DNA from: JAYZAP01 sp964645285
Lineage (GTDB): Bacteria > Pseudomonadota > Alphaproteobacteria > JAAXGF01
DNA length: 39,403 nt
Assembly: GCA_964645285.1 (NCBI GenBank)
Contig: CAZYDR010000023.1
Location: 1-39,403, forward strand
Direction of reading: 5' to 3'
Part shown: one piece after another, positions 15,631 to 24,660 of the stretch
Numbering within the stretch: the stretch's first letter is position 1
Layout: every line of letters begins with the position of its first letter
The notes under the pieces: generated by a model
Seen by the model: the letters and a program-made list of their open reading frames with translations, nothing else
The model's database searches: none
What the model was told of the DNA's origin: nothing
Program-made: the position numbers and the translations under genes

Positions 15631-16607
15631 AATCCCAGGGCCTCCCGGTTCTTGAGGTTTCGCGGCGTCTCGCCGGCCAGCAATTCCTCGGTGCGGGCCA
15701 TGCATTCGGCGGCCAGACGGGCGTCGGCCTCCTCGGTGTACCACGCCAGATGAGAGGTCACGATGACGTTATCGAGGTCGAACAGCGGGAAGCCCACTGG
15801 CAGCGGCTCGACCTGGAACACGTCCATGCCGGCGCCGGCGATCCAGTCTTCACGAAGGGCGCTAAGCAGGGCGCCATCGTCGATGATGGCGCCGCGCGAG
15901 ACATCGACCAGATAAGCGCTTTGCTTCATGGCGCGCAGTTCGGCCTCGCCGATCAGGCCGCGAGTCTCCGGGGTCAGGATACAATGGATCGAGACGAAGT
16001 CGGCGCGGGCCAGCAATTCAGGGAGGTCAACCAAAGTAACGCCATATTCCGCCGCCGTGTCCGATGTCACATAGGGGTCGCTGGCAATCAGAGTCATGCC
16101 GAAGCCGGCGGCGCGGCGCGCCATGGCCCGGCCGATGGCGCCAAGACCGATAAGCCCCAGGGTCTTGCCACCGAGATCGACACCGCGGAACTCCGGCGAC
16201 GGCCAGACCCAGCCGGTCTCCCGGGTTGCCCGGTCGATAGGGATGATCTTGCGCGCCAGGGCCATGATCAGAGCGAAGGCGTGATCGGCCACGGTATTGG
16301 AACCGTATTCCGGACAGTTGACCACCATGACGCCCCGCGCCGTGGCCGCCGGGATGTCGATGTTGTCGACCCCGACGCCGTATTTGACGATGGCCTTGAG
16401 GTTCGGCGCCGCATCCATGACCGCAGCCGATATGGTCGGGAAGAATGACGTCAGGATGTAATCAGCGTCTTTGGCGGCGGCGGTCAGGGCCGTCTCGTCC
16501 CAAGCTTCAGGCGTTATTATCTGGCCGACTTCGGCCAGCGCAGCAAGCTGATCGTCGTTGAGACGGACCTCCGTATCGGTCCGCAGAATTTTGGTTCTCA
16601 TGGGCAT
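15627..16607 (-). CDS. D-isomer-specific 2-hydroxyacid dehydrogenase, CtBP-like
   Basis: 326 residues from the ATG at 16607 (a second in-frame ATG lies at 16601); the frame continues far upstream but that part is the antisense of the neighbouring TPR gene. The NAD fold carries GLIGLGAIGRAMARR. Catalytic residues are visible: Arg in VDVSRGAIID, Glu in FQVEPLPVGFPLF and His in VTSHLAWYTEEA. The VEPLP and HLAWYTEEA contexts match C-terminal-binding-protein-type dehydrogenases rather than SerA: there is no ACT domain. It reduces a 2-keto acid or oxidises a D-2-hydroxy acid; substrate unknown. First gene of the coupled set with the SDR and sulfotransferase. Confidence 0.9.
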   Translation of the reverse strand: MPMRTKILRTDTEVRLNDDQLAALAEVGQIITPEAWDETALTAAAKDADYILTSFFPTISAAVMDAAPNLKAIVKYGVGVDNIDIPAATARGVMVVNCPEYGSNTVADHAFALIMALARKIIPIDRATRETGWVWPSPEFRGVDLGGKTLGLIGLGAIGRAMARRAAGFGMTLIASDPYVTSDTAAEYGVTLVDLPELLARADFVSIHCILTPETRGLIGEAELRAMKQSAYLVDVSRGAIIDDGALLSALREDWIAGAGMDVFQVEPLPVGFPLFDLDNVIVTSHLAWYTEEADARLAAECMARTEELLAGETPRNLKNREALGL

Positions 16608-16667
16608 GTCCGTGGGCCGGACCGCTTTAGGTTTGGAGCCGACAGCAGTACCCACTATCCTTGGCTC

Positions 16668-17474
16668 GTGCAACCTCTCCCCGCCACGCGCCGCCGAACC
16701 CTCCTTGCGGTTGGGCTGGCGGCGCCGACCGTGGCCGACGTGGTCAACGAAGGCGGCGCCGTTGCCCTGCCCCCGGAGATCATGGGCGACGAGGCCGACG
16801 CCCGCCGCTACCAGGCCTGTACGGCCCTGGTCGCCGGTGACCCGGACACCGCTTTCGACCAGGCTCTGGCGTGGCGCTACGAGGGTGGTGGTCCGCCGGC
16901 CTGGCATTGTACCGGCCTTGCCCTGGTGGCCCTGGGTTTTCACGCCGAGGCCGGCGAGGTGTTCGAGCGCATGGCCCGGGAAATGCCAGCCGGCTATCAG
17001 ACCCTCCAGGCCGAGGTCCTGGGTCAGGCGGGCCTGGCCTGGCTCGCGGGCGGCGTGCCAGGGCGCGCCCTGGCGGTGCTCGACGCCGCCCTCGGCCTCG
17101 ATAGCCGCAATCCGGAACTGCTCATCGACCGGGCCCAGGCCCTGCCCGCCCAGGGCGGCTATTGGGAGGCCATCGACGACCTCGACCAGGCCATCGAGCT
17201 GACCCGTGATTCGGGCGAGGCCTATGGCTTTCGGGCTTCGGCCTATCGCTACGTGGGTAGCCTCGAGCTGGCGACGGACGATATCGCCCGGGCCCTGGTG
17301 CTGCGCCCCGACGATCCGGTGCTGCTGCTTGAGCGCGGCAATATCCGCCGCCTTAAGGGCAATGACGCCGGCGCCCGTAGCGACTGGCTCCGCGTCCTCA
17401 CCGAAGCCCCCGGCAGCCCGGCAGCCCAGTCGGCCCAAACCAACCTGGAACGCCTCGACGTCAACATCGAGTAG
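16668..17474 (+). CDS. TPR-repeat protein, probably exported
   Basis: 268 residues from a GTG start; no better upstream start exists in frame. The N-terminus RRRTLLAVGLAAPTVADVV looks like a short, possibly Tat-like signal segment, but the hydrophobic core is weak. Residues ~45-260 read as TPR or Sel1-like helix pairs (LLIDRAQALPAQGGYWEAIDDLDQAIEL and the two units after it), meaning a protein-binding scaffold. It is divergent from the CtBP-like gene with a 60-base gap, so promoters must overlap there. Function not recognised. The frame is well supported by continuous alanine/leucine-rich amphipathic helices. Confidence 0.75.
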   Translation: MQPLPATRRRTLLAVGLAAPTVADVVNEGGAVALPPEIMGDEADARRYQACTALVAGDPDTAFDQALAWRYEGGGPPAWHCTGLALVALGFHAEAGEVFERMAREMPAGYQTLQAEVLGQAGLAWLAGGVPGRALAVLDAALGLDSRNPELLIDRAQALPAQGGYWEAIDDLDQAIELTRDSGEAYGFRASAYRYVGSLELATDDIARALVLRPDDPVLLLERGNIRRLKGNDAGARSDWLRVLTEAPGSPAAQSAQTNLERLDVNIE

Positions 17475-17510
17475 GGCGCGTCTTCACCAAAGAAGAATCA
17501 CCATCAAGAC

Positions 17511-18635
17511 TCAAATTGACATTTGCCATTCGGCTCGCACATCGGGGTCAGGCTCGCCATCCAGATGCGCCTCGCTCAGGGCGGTGAACTCCGCATTGTC
17601 GAGCAGGCGAGAAAGGGCCCAAACCGCCATGGCGCGGACCAGGGGTGACGGGTCGGCGAGGCGGCCCCCGACCACCGCCGCCAGACCGGCGTCGCCGGAA
17701 TTACCCAGGACGATGAGCACATTGCGGACGAACCGGTCGCGGCCGGTGCGCTTGATCGGTGAGCCGGCGAACAGGGCGCGGAAGCCGGCGGCGTCGAGGG
17801 TCGCCAGGTCGGCCAGACGCGGCACCGTGAGTTCGGCTCGAGGCAGAAAGGCGGCCTCGCCGGTGGGCGCGGCGAATTTGTTCCACGGGCAGACGGCGAG
17901 GCAATCGTCACAGCCGTAGACCCGGTTGCCCATGGCGGCGCGAAACTCGCGGGCGATGTGGCCCTTGTGCTCGATGGTGAGATAGGAAATGCAGCGCGTG
18001 GCGTCAAGCCGGTGGGGGGCCGTGAAGGCGTTCGTCGGACAGATGTCGAGGCAGGCCCGGCACGAGCCGCAATGATCAACTTCCGGACTATCGGGTTCGA
18101 GCTCCAGGGCGGTGAAGACCTCGCCGAGGAACAGCCAGGAGCCGAATTCGCGGGATACCAGATTGGTGTGCTTGCCCTGCCAGCCGAGGCCGGCCCGCGC
18201 CGCCGCCGGCTTCTCCATGACCGGCGCCGTATCGACGAACACCTTGACCTCGGTATCAAAGCGCTCGGCGATAAACCGGGCGAGCTGCTTGAGCCGTTTC
18301 TTGAGCACCGAATGATAATCGCCGCCCTGGGCATAGACCGAGACCACGGCGCGGTCCCGGACCTCGAGCCGCGACAGCGGGTCCACCGCCGGGCCGTAGT
18401 TGAGGCCCAGGGCGATGACGCTGCGGGCCTCGGGCCACAGCCCCTGGGGGCTGGTGCGGCGCTCCGGATGGCGCGCCAGCCAGTCCATTTCGCCGTGCAG
18501 GCCCTGAGCGATGAAGGCCTCGAAATCGGCGCCGATGTGGTCGGGTTCCGCCGCCGCCGCGAAGCCGACCGTGGTAAACCCCAGGGCGTGGGCCTGGGAG
18601 GCTATCTCGGCTTTAGCGTCTTCCGAGCGCGACAC
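17511..18635 (-). CDS. queG: Epoxyqueuosine reductase
   Basis: 374 residues from the GTG at 18635, chosen because AGGTGG sits four bases before it and family N-termini align there; a longer open frame has no such support. The cobalamin-dependent domain holds the catalytic Asp135 (VFVDTAPVMEK). Two [4Fe-4S] sites follow: Cys189-192-195-199 (CGSCRACLDICP) and Cys242-245-249 plus Cys215 (CDDCLAVCPWN). The last ~60 residues form HEAT-like helices that hold tRNA. QueG reduces epoxyqueuosine to queuosine at tRNA position 34. It starts eight bases after the fzlA stop, hence the same transcript. Confidence 0.96.
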   Translation of the reverse strand: MSRSEDAKAEIASQAHALGFTTVGFAAAAEPDHIGADFEAFIAQGLHGEMDWLARHPERRTSPQGLWPEARSVIALGLNYGPAVDPLSRLEVRDRAVVSVYAQGGDYHSVLKKRLKQLARFIAERFDTEVKVFVDTAPVMEKPAAARAGLGWQGKHTNLVSREFGSWLFLGEVFTALELEPDSPEVDHCGSCRACLDICPTNAFTAPHRLDATRCISYLTIEHKGHIAREFRAAMGNRVYGCDDCLAVCPWNKFAAPTGEAAFLPRAELTVPRLADLATLDAAGFRALFAGSPIKRTGRDRFVRNVLIVLGNSGDAGLAAVVGGRLADPSPLVRAMAVWALSRLLDNAEFTALSEAHLDGEPDPDVRAEWQMSI

Positions 18636-18643
18636 AGCACCAC

Positions 18644-19312
18644 CTAAAAGTCGAGGTTGGTGTAGTGCTTGGGCGGCGGCAGGCCGGGAATGCTGTCCTT
18701 GAGCAGAGGCCGGAACGACGGCCGCGACTTGAGCTTGGCGTACCACTCCTTGGCTCGCGGGTGGTCCTCCCAAGGCACGTCGCCGAGATAGTCCAGGCAC
18801 GACAGATGAGCCGCCGCCGCCAGATCGGCCAGGGAAAGATCGTCGCCAGCCAGCCAGTTGCGGCTGTCGGCCAGCCACGAGACGTATTCCAGGTGGTTAT
18901 GGACATTGGCGATGCCGGCGCGTATGGCGTCAACCGAGGGCTCGCCGAGGCCGAGGAAGCGCTTGAGCACTTTCTCGCCGACAAGATTGTCGGTGACTTC
19001 GACGCGGAATTTCTCGTCGAACCAGGCGACCAGACGGCGCACCTCGGCCCGGGCCGCGGGCTGACGGCCGATTAACGGCGGCTCGGGAACGCTCTCGTCG
19101 AGATACTCGCAGATCGACACGGAATCCGCATAGACCGCGCCGTCCTCCTCGACCATCACCGGCACCTTGCCCGTGGGGTTGAGGGCAAGAAACTCGGGCC
19201 GTCGCTCCCAGGTCTTCTCGACCTCAAGATCGAACTCGAGCTTCTTCTCGCCAAGGGTCAGCCGCACCTTGCGCGACGCCGGCGACAACCACAGATGATA
19301 AACCATAAGCAT
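18644..19312 (-). CDS. fzlA: GST-fold protein resembling the FtsZ-binding division protein FzlA
   Basis: 222 residues. N-terminal thioredoxin-like GST domain (LWLSPASRKVRLTLGEKKLEF; PTGKVPVMVEEDG; DSVSICEYLDE) and an all-helical C-terminal domain (WLAGDDLSLADLAAAAHLSCLDY). The C-terminal tail LPPPKHYTNLDF is close to the conserved end of Caulobacter FzlA, a GST relative that binds FtsZ filaments and controls constriction. An ordinary GST would not need this tail, so I favour FzlA, though it could be a plain GST. Start could be the ATG at 19312 or 19306. A RAYT element occupies the region immediately upstream, so its original promoter may be displaced. Confidence 0.75.
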   Translation of the reverse strand: MLMVYHLWLSPASRKVRLTLGEKKLEFDLEVEKTWERRPEFLALNPTGKVPVMVEEDGAVYADSVSICEYLDESVPEPPLIGRQPAARAEVRRLVAWFDEKFRVEVTDNLVGEKVLKRFLGLGEPSVDAIRAGIANVHNHLEYVSWLADSRNWLAGDDLSLADLAAAAHLSCLDYLGDVPWEDHPRAKEWYAKLKSRPSFRPLLKDSIPGLPPPKHYTNLDF

Positions 19313-19314
19313 CT

Positions 19315-19338
19315 AATTAAGGGGACAGTTTACCTAAT
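19315..19338. repeat. Left flank repeat of the RAYT element
   Basis: AATTAA followed by GGGGACAGTTTACCTAAT. GGGGACAGTTTAC (19321-19333) is an imperfect inverted copy (two mismatches) of GTAAAGCGTCCCC at 20045-20057, and a direct imperfect copy of GGGGACATGATACTTAAT at 20070-20087. AT-rich compared with its surroundings. Confidence 0.75.
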
Positions 19339-19348
19339 AGCGAACAGG

Positions 19349-20014
19349 TCACGAAGATGCTTTGGCGCGCCGCCCCGGTTTGCGCTTGACGAGCGGCCGA
19401 CGCAGCTTTTTCTCAAGCCGCTTAACGAAGCCCTCGGCGCCGAGCGGACGGCCGGTGCGCTCGTGGCTGCGCATCACCTCGGCCGACGCATCATCGAGTC
19501 CATCGGCCAGGAAACCACACCAGTCGGACGCCAGCTCAAGCAACGGCGCGACCTTGACCAGTTCGTCGTCAGCGCCCGCCAAATGGGCCTTGGCGCTCGA
19601 CCACGGATGGGCCTCGGGCCGGCGCCGCAGGCGGGCGCGGACCGGATTGAGTTCGACATAGCGCGCCGCCACCAGCAGATGGGTCTCATCCATGGGAAAC
19701 GAGGTGAAGCGGTCCTGCCAGAGATGGCCGCGCCAACCTTCGCGCTGGTTGACGATCCGGCTGTAGCGGCGGTGAGCCTCGCCGATGGCGCGGGCCAGCC
19801 CGGTGGCGGTGCCGGGAACGGCAATCAGGTGGACGTGGTTGGGCATCAGGCAATAGGTCCAGATATCGACGCCCTCGCGGTCGCACCACTCGGCCATCAG
19901 CTCGCGGTAGAGCCGATAGTCCGCCGGGCGGAAGAAGGTCTGCAAACGCCGGTTGCCCCGCTGGGTGACATGGTGCGGAAGCCCCGGCGCGACTACGCGT
20001 GCCAATCTTGCCAT
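19349..20014 (-). CDS. REP-associated tyrosine transposase (Y1/IS200-like, HUH superfamily)
   Basis: 221 residues, apparently intact. The N-terminus GLPHHVTQRGNRR is typical of RAYTs. The HUH metal-binding motif is MPNHVHLIA, and the nucleophilic tyrosine lies in ARYVELNPVRA. The C-terminus ends in a basic tail (KRKPGRRAKASS), usual for RAYTs that bind their REP palindromes. These enzymes cleave single-stranded DNA at hairpins and are thought to spread REP elements; most are single-copy and domesticated. Same strand as gltB and fzlA, so it may be read through from the glutamate synthase operon. Confidence 0.93.
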   Translation of the reverse strand: MARLARVVAPGLPHHVTQRGNRRLQTFFRPADYRLYRELMAEWCDREGVDIWTYCLMPNHVHLIAVPGTATGLARAIGEAHRRYSRIVNQREGWRGHLWQDRFTSFPMDETHLLVAARYVELNPVRARLRRRPEAHPWSSAKAHLAGADDELVKVAPLLELASDWCGFLADGLDDASAEVMRSHERTGRPLGAEGFVKRLEKKLRRPLVKRKPGRRAKASS

Positions 20015-20038
20015 GGCCCAAAGTTAGCCTATGTCAAT

Positions 20039-20088
20039 AATTAAGTAAAGCGTCCCCATAATTAAATAAGGGGACATGATACTTAATT
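20039..20088. repeat. 50-bp imperfect palindrome at right end of the RAYT element
   Basis: Symmetric about 20063/20064: AATTAAGTA (20039-20047) pairs with TACTTAATT (20080-20088), and GTCCCC (20052-20057) pairs with GGGGAC (20070-20075), separated by four unpaired bases on each side and a 12-base AT loop. The gltB stop codon (20089-20087) lies in its outer arm. In RNA it would fold as a hairpin at the end of the gltDB transcript. Confidence 0.85.
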
Positions 20089-23000
20089 ATTTGGCGGCGG
20101 CGACGGGCGCGTCGCTCAGGGAGTGTTCCAGGCGGCCGATCATTTCCTTGGGGCAGATCTGCCAGAAGCGGCCGCGCTCGACCTCCCAGTTGTCGAGCAG
20201 GCGCTGGCCGTGGCGCGAGCCGGTGGCGGCCACATGGTCCTCGACCAGACCGCGCAGCACGCCCTCCCAGTGATCGCTATGGAGGTGCTGGTAGACCACG
20301 CTGTCGCCATTGAGCCGCTGACGCAGCTTGGTTTCGGCCATGTGGACGAAGGCCATGCCGCCGGTCATGCCCGCCGCGAAGTTGTTGCCAACCTCGCCGA
20401 GGATGACCACGACGCCGCCGGTCATGTACTCGCAGCCGTTGGAGCCGCAGCCCTCGACCACCGCCAGGGCGCCCGAGTTGCGCACGGCGAAACGCTCGCC
20501 GGCCTGGCCGGCGGCGAACAAGCGGCCGCTCAAAGCGCCGTAGAGCACGGTGTTGCCGACGATGGTGTTGCGGTGGCTAGCCAGCGAGCTCGACACCGTC
20601 GGGCGGACCACGATGTCGCCACCCGACAGCCCCTTGCCGACATAGTCGTTGGCGTCGCCGAAGACCTCGAGCTTGACCCCTTGCACCAGCCAGGCGCCAA
20701 GGGACTGGCCGGCCGAGCCGCGCAGGCGGGCGGTAATGTGGCCGGGCATCAGCCCGTCCATGCCGTAGCGCATGGTGATCATCGACGACAGCCGGGTACC
20801 GATGGCCCGCTGAGTATTCTTGATGGTGTAGGCAAGCTGCTTCTTTTCGCCGGCGATCAGAGCGTCGCGCACGTCCTCGATAATCTGGGCGTCGAGGGTT
20901 TCGGGCACCTCGTTGCGGCCCTCCAGAGTGCAATGGCGGGCGTGGTCGCCGGGGTCGGCCTGGACCAGCAGCGGGTTGAGGTCGAGGTCGTCGAGATAGA
21001 CGCTGCCGCGACTGACCTGGGCCAGCAGGTCGCTGCGCCCGACGATGTCGTCAAGCGTGCGAACCCCGAGCTCGGCGAGAATTTCGCGGACCTCTTCGGC
21101 CAGGAAGCTGAACAGGTTGATGACTTTCTCGGGCGAGCCAGCGAACTTCTCGCGAAGCTTGGGGTCCTGGGTGCAGATGCCCACCGGGCAGGTGTTGGAA
21201 TGGCATTGGCGCACCAGAATGCAGCCCATGGCGACCAGGGCGGTGGTGGCGATGCTGAACTCCTCGGCCCCGAGCATGGCGGCGATAACGATATCGCGGC
21301 CGGTGCGGATACCGCCGTCGGCGCGCAGCTTGATGCGGTGGCGCAGGCGGTTGAGGGTGAGCACCTGGTTGACCTCGGAGAGGCCCATTTCCCACGGTGC
21401 GCCGGCGTACTTGATACTGGTCTGGGGGCTCGCTCCGGTACCGCCGCAATGACCCGAGATCAGCACCACGTCGGCCATGGCCTTGGCCACCCCGGCGGCC
21501 ACGGTACCGATGCCGGCCTGGGCTACCAACTTGACCGAGACCTGGGCCTGGGGATTGATCTGTTTGAGGTCGTAGATCAGCTGGGCCAGGTCTTCGATGG
21601 AATAGATGTCGTGGTGGGGCGGCGGCGAAATCAGGGTGACGCCGGGGGTCGAATTGCGCAGATCGGCGATCTCGGCGGAAATTTTGAAGCCGGGCAGCTG
21701 GCCGCCCTCGCCGGGCTTGGCGCCCTGGGCCATCTTGATCTCGATCTCGCTGCAGTTGGCGAGATATTCCGCCGAAACCCCAAAACGAGCCGAGGCAACC
21801 TGCTTGACCGTCGAGTTGGCATTGTCGCCGTTGGGCCGGGGATAGTAACGCTCCGGGTCTTCGCCACCCTCGCCCGAGCACGACTTGGCCCCCATGCGGT
21901 TCATGGCGATGGCCAGGGTTTCGTGAGCCTCCCGCGATAGGGCGCCCAGGGACATGCTGCCCGACAGGAAGCGCTTGCGAATATTGGTGATCGATTCGAC
22001 CCCATCCACGGGGATCGCTTCCCCCAGGGGCTGGAAGTCGAGCAGGTCACGGAGATTGACCGGCGGCAGCGCCCGAACACCCTGGCTGTAGGTCTTGTAG
22101 AGCTGATAGGAATCGCTGGCCACGGCACTTTGTAAGACATGGATAAGCTCGGGCGCAAAAGCATGCGTCTCGCCGCTTGCGCGGTAGCGATAGAGGCCGC
22201 CGACAGGCAGTACCGTGACCCCGTCGTCGGCATCACTCCGAGGCCAGGTCTCGCGGTGGAGATCAAGCACCTTGCGCTGGATACCGGCCATGCCGATGCC
22301 GGAAATCCGTGACGGCATGCCGGGGAAGATATCGGCGACCAGGGTGCGCGACAGGCCGATGGCCTCGAAGTTGTAGCCACCGCGATAGGAACTGACCACC
22401 GAGATGCCCATTTTCGACATGATCTTGAGCAGGCCCTGATCGACGGCGCTCTTATAGCAGGCCACGCAATCACCCAGGGAGAGGCCGGGGAACAGACCCC
22501 GGCGATGGCGGTCGGCAATGGTCTCCTGGGCGAGATAGGGATTGACCGTTGTCGCCCCAACGCCAATCAGCACCGCCGCGTAATGAACGTCGAGACACTC
22601 GCCGCAGCGAACATTGATCGAGGTATAGGTGCGCAGGTTCTGGCGCACCAGATGGGCGTGAACCGCGCCAGCCGCCAGGATCATGGGGATGGCGGCGCGG
22701 ATCCCGCCGACCGCCCGGTCGTCGAGAATAAGATGGTTGTTGCCGCCGCGTACCGCGTCCTCGGCCTCGGCCCGGATGCGGGTGATGGCGTCGCTTAGGG
22801 CGTCGTCACCCCCGGCCGTATCAAAACCGCAGTCGATCTCGGCGGCGCTCGACCCCATACGCTGACGCATATCGGCGAAGCCGGCATTGGTCAGTAGCGG
22901 TGACGACAGCAACAGGATGTTGGTCTGGCTGGCGTCCTCGTCGAGCACGTTGGTGAGATTGCCAAGGCGGGTGTTGAGCGACATCACCCGGCTCTCGCGT

Positions 23001-24650
23001 AAGGAGTCGATGGGCGGGTTGGTGACCTGACTGAAGCGCTGGCGGAAATAGTGGTGGAGCCCGCGATAGCCCCTCGACAACACCGCCAGAGGGGTATCGT
23101 CGCCCATGGACCCGGTAGCCTCCTTGCCGTCGGCGACCATGGGCTGGAGGATGAGTTCGAGGTCTTCCAGGCTATAACCAGCGTCGCGCTGACGGCGCCG
23201 TAGCGCGTCGCCTTCGTAGAGCGCGGGAATCGCCTCGTCGGCGGCCGGGTCGGCCACCAGTTCGGTGATGTTGCGCACCCATTCGCCATAGGGCCTGTCG
23301 GCGGCCAAAGAATCCTTGAGCTCGCGGTCGTGATAGAGCCGGCCCTCGGCCAGATCGACAGCGATCATGCGGCCCGGTCCGATACGGCCCTTCTCGATCA
23401 CCTCGTTCACGGCCAGGGGAACCATGCCGATTTCGGAACCGACCACCAACAGGCCAGTAGTGCTGATGGCGTAGCGCAGGGGCCGCAGGCCGTTGCGATC
23501 CATGCCGGCGAGCACCCAGCTACCGTCGGTGGCGACGATTGCCGCCGGCCCGTCCCACGGCTCCATCACCGTGTTGCAGTAGCTGTAAAGCGCCCGGTGG
23601 GCTTCGGGCATGGCGGCTTCCTTGGACCAGGCCTCGGGAATCAGCATGGTTTTGACCAGGGGCGCCGAGCGGCCGGCCCGGGCCAGCACCTCGAAGGCGG
23701 CGTCAAGGGCCGACGAATCCGAGCTGTCGGGCTGGATCACCGGCTTGATGTCCTCGCCATGCTCGCGGAACTGGGCGCTGACCATGCGCGGCTCGTGACA
23801 GGTCATCCAGTTGACGTTGCCGCGAATGGTGTTGATCTCGCCGTTGTGGGCCAGCATGCGGAACGGCTGGGCCAGACGCCAGGTCGGGAAGGTATTGGTC
23901 GAATAGCGCTGGTGGTAAATGGCGAAACTGGACTCGAAGCGCTGGTCCATGAGGTCGGGATAGAATTCGGCGACCTGCTCGGCCAGGAACATGCCCTTGT
24001 AGATCATCGAGCGGCACGACAGCGAACAGATGTAGAAATCGCTGATATGGGCGTCGAGCACCCGGCGCTCGATGCGCCGGCGGATAATATAGAGGTCGAG
24101 TTCGAACTGGGTCTCGTCGTCACTGCCCTGGTCGTCGTAGCTGGCATGACTGGCGATCATGATCTGCTCGATCTCGGGCCNNNNNNNNNNGGGTGGCGTT
24201 GGCCTTCTCGCCGATCACCGAGGCGTCGACCGGCACCTGACGCCAGCCGTAGATGTGGTAGCCGAAGTTGAGGATCTCGGTCTCGACGATGCTGCGGCAG
24301 GTTTCCTGGGCGCCGAGATCGGTCTTGGGCAGGAACACCATACCGACGGCGAGGCGGCCGCCGCCGACCACATGGCCGGTACGCGCCACATGTTCACGGA
24401 AGAAACCCTGGGGGATTTCCACATGGATGCCGGCGCCGTCGCCGGTCTTGCCGTCGGCGTCGACGGCGCCCCGGTGCCACACGGATTTGAGAGCCTCGAT
24501 GCCGGCCTCGACGACCTGACGCCGGGGCTTGCCGTCGATAGCGGCGACCAGACCGACGCCGCAGGCATCGTGTTCCTCGGCCGGGTCGTACAGACCATGG
24601 CGCCGGAGGTACGCCGCATTGGTTTGCCAGTCGGCAATGAACTTGGACAT
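20087..24650 (-). CDS. gltB: Glutamate synthase (NADPH) large subunit, interrupted by an assembly gap
   Basis: Starts at the ATG at 24650; without the ten Ns the span is 4554 bases, exactly 1518 codons (1517 residues), the normal length. Cys30 in HDACGVGLV is the N-terminal nucleophile of the class II glutamine amidotransferase after removal of a 29-residue propeptide. The FMN-binding synthase domain carries GEGGEDPERY and LISPPPHHDIYSIEDLAQLI; the [3Fe-4S] cluster is CHSNTCPVGIC; a GXGXG beta-helix follows near the C-terminus. The enzyme makes two glutamates from glutamine and 2-oxoglutarate. The ten Ns shift the frame by one; removing them restores NATRPEIEQIM. Lies ten bases after gltD; its stop is inside the RAYT palindrome. 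Confidence 0.97.
24181..24190. other. Assembly gap (10 N) inside gltB
   Basis: Ten Ns of nominal length. Minus-strand codons before it end ...GCC ACC C and after it begin GG CCC GAG. Joining them directly gives CGG (Arg) and the in-frame motif NATRPEIEQIM, so the true gap is probably zero bases. Confidence 0.95.
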
Positions 24651-24660
24651 GGCGGATTTC

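Larger units (their letters stand above)
19315..20088 (-). mobile_element. RAYT (REP-associated tyrosine transposase) element with palindromic ends
   Basis: One transposase gene bounded by related GGGGAC-containing repeats: a half-copy on the left (19315-19338) and a full imperfect palindrome on the right (20039-20088). The AT-rich ends contrast with the GC-rich neighbours. The right palindrome runs into the last codon of gltB and the left end touches the fzlA leader, so the element sits exactly between the two genes. No other copy is seen in this window. Confidence 0.75.

Noticed and set aside
16608..17438. Long N-terminal extension of the CtBP-like dehydrogenase frame
   Set aside because: That part overlaps the plus-strand TPR gene antisense and has no family similarity; the dehydrogenase begins at MPMRTKIL.
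9300..19312. Genomic island or defence system in the mixed-orientation stretch
   Set aside because: Base composition and codon use look like the flanks; no integrase, attachment repeats, toxin, restriction or nuclease genes were found.
20123..21940. 605-codon open frame on the plus strand opposite gltB
   Set aside because: It is an antisense shadow of a highly conserved gene; the predicted protein is low-complexity (Gly/His/Asp-rich) and has no domain.
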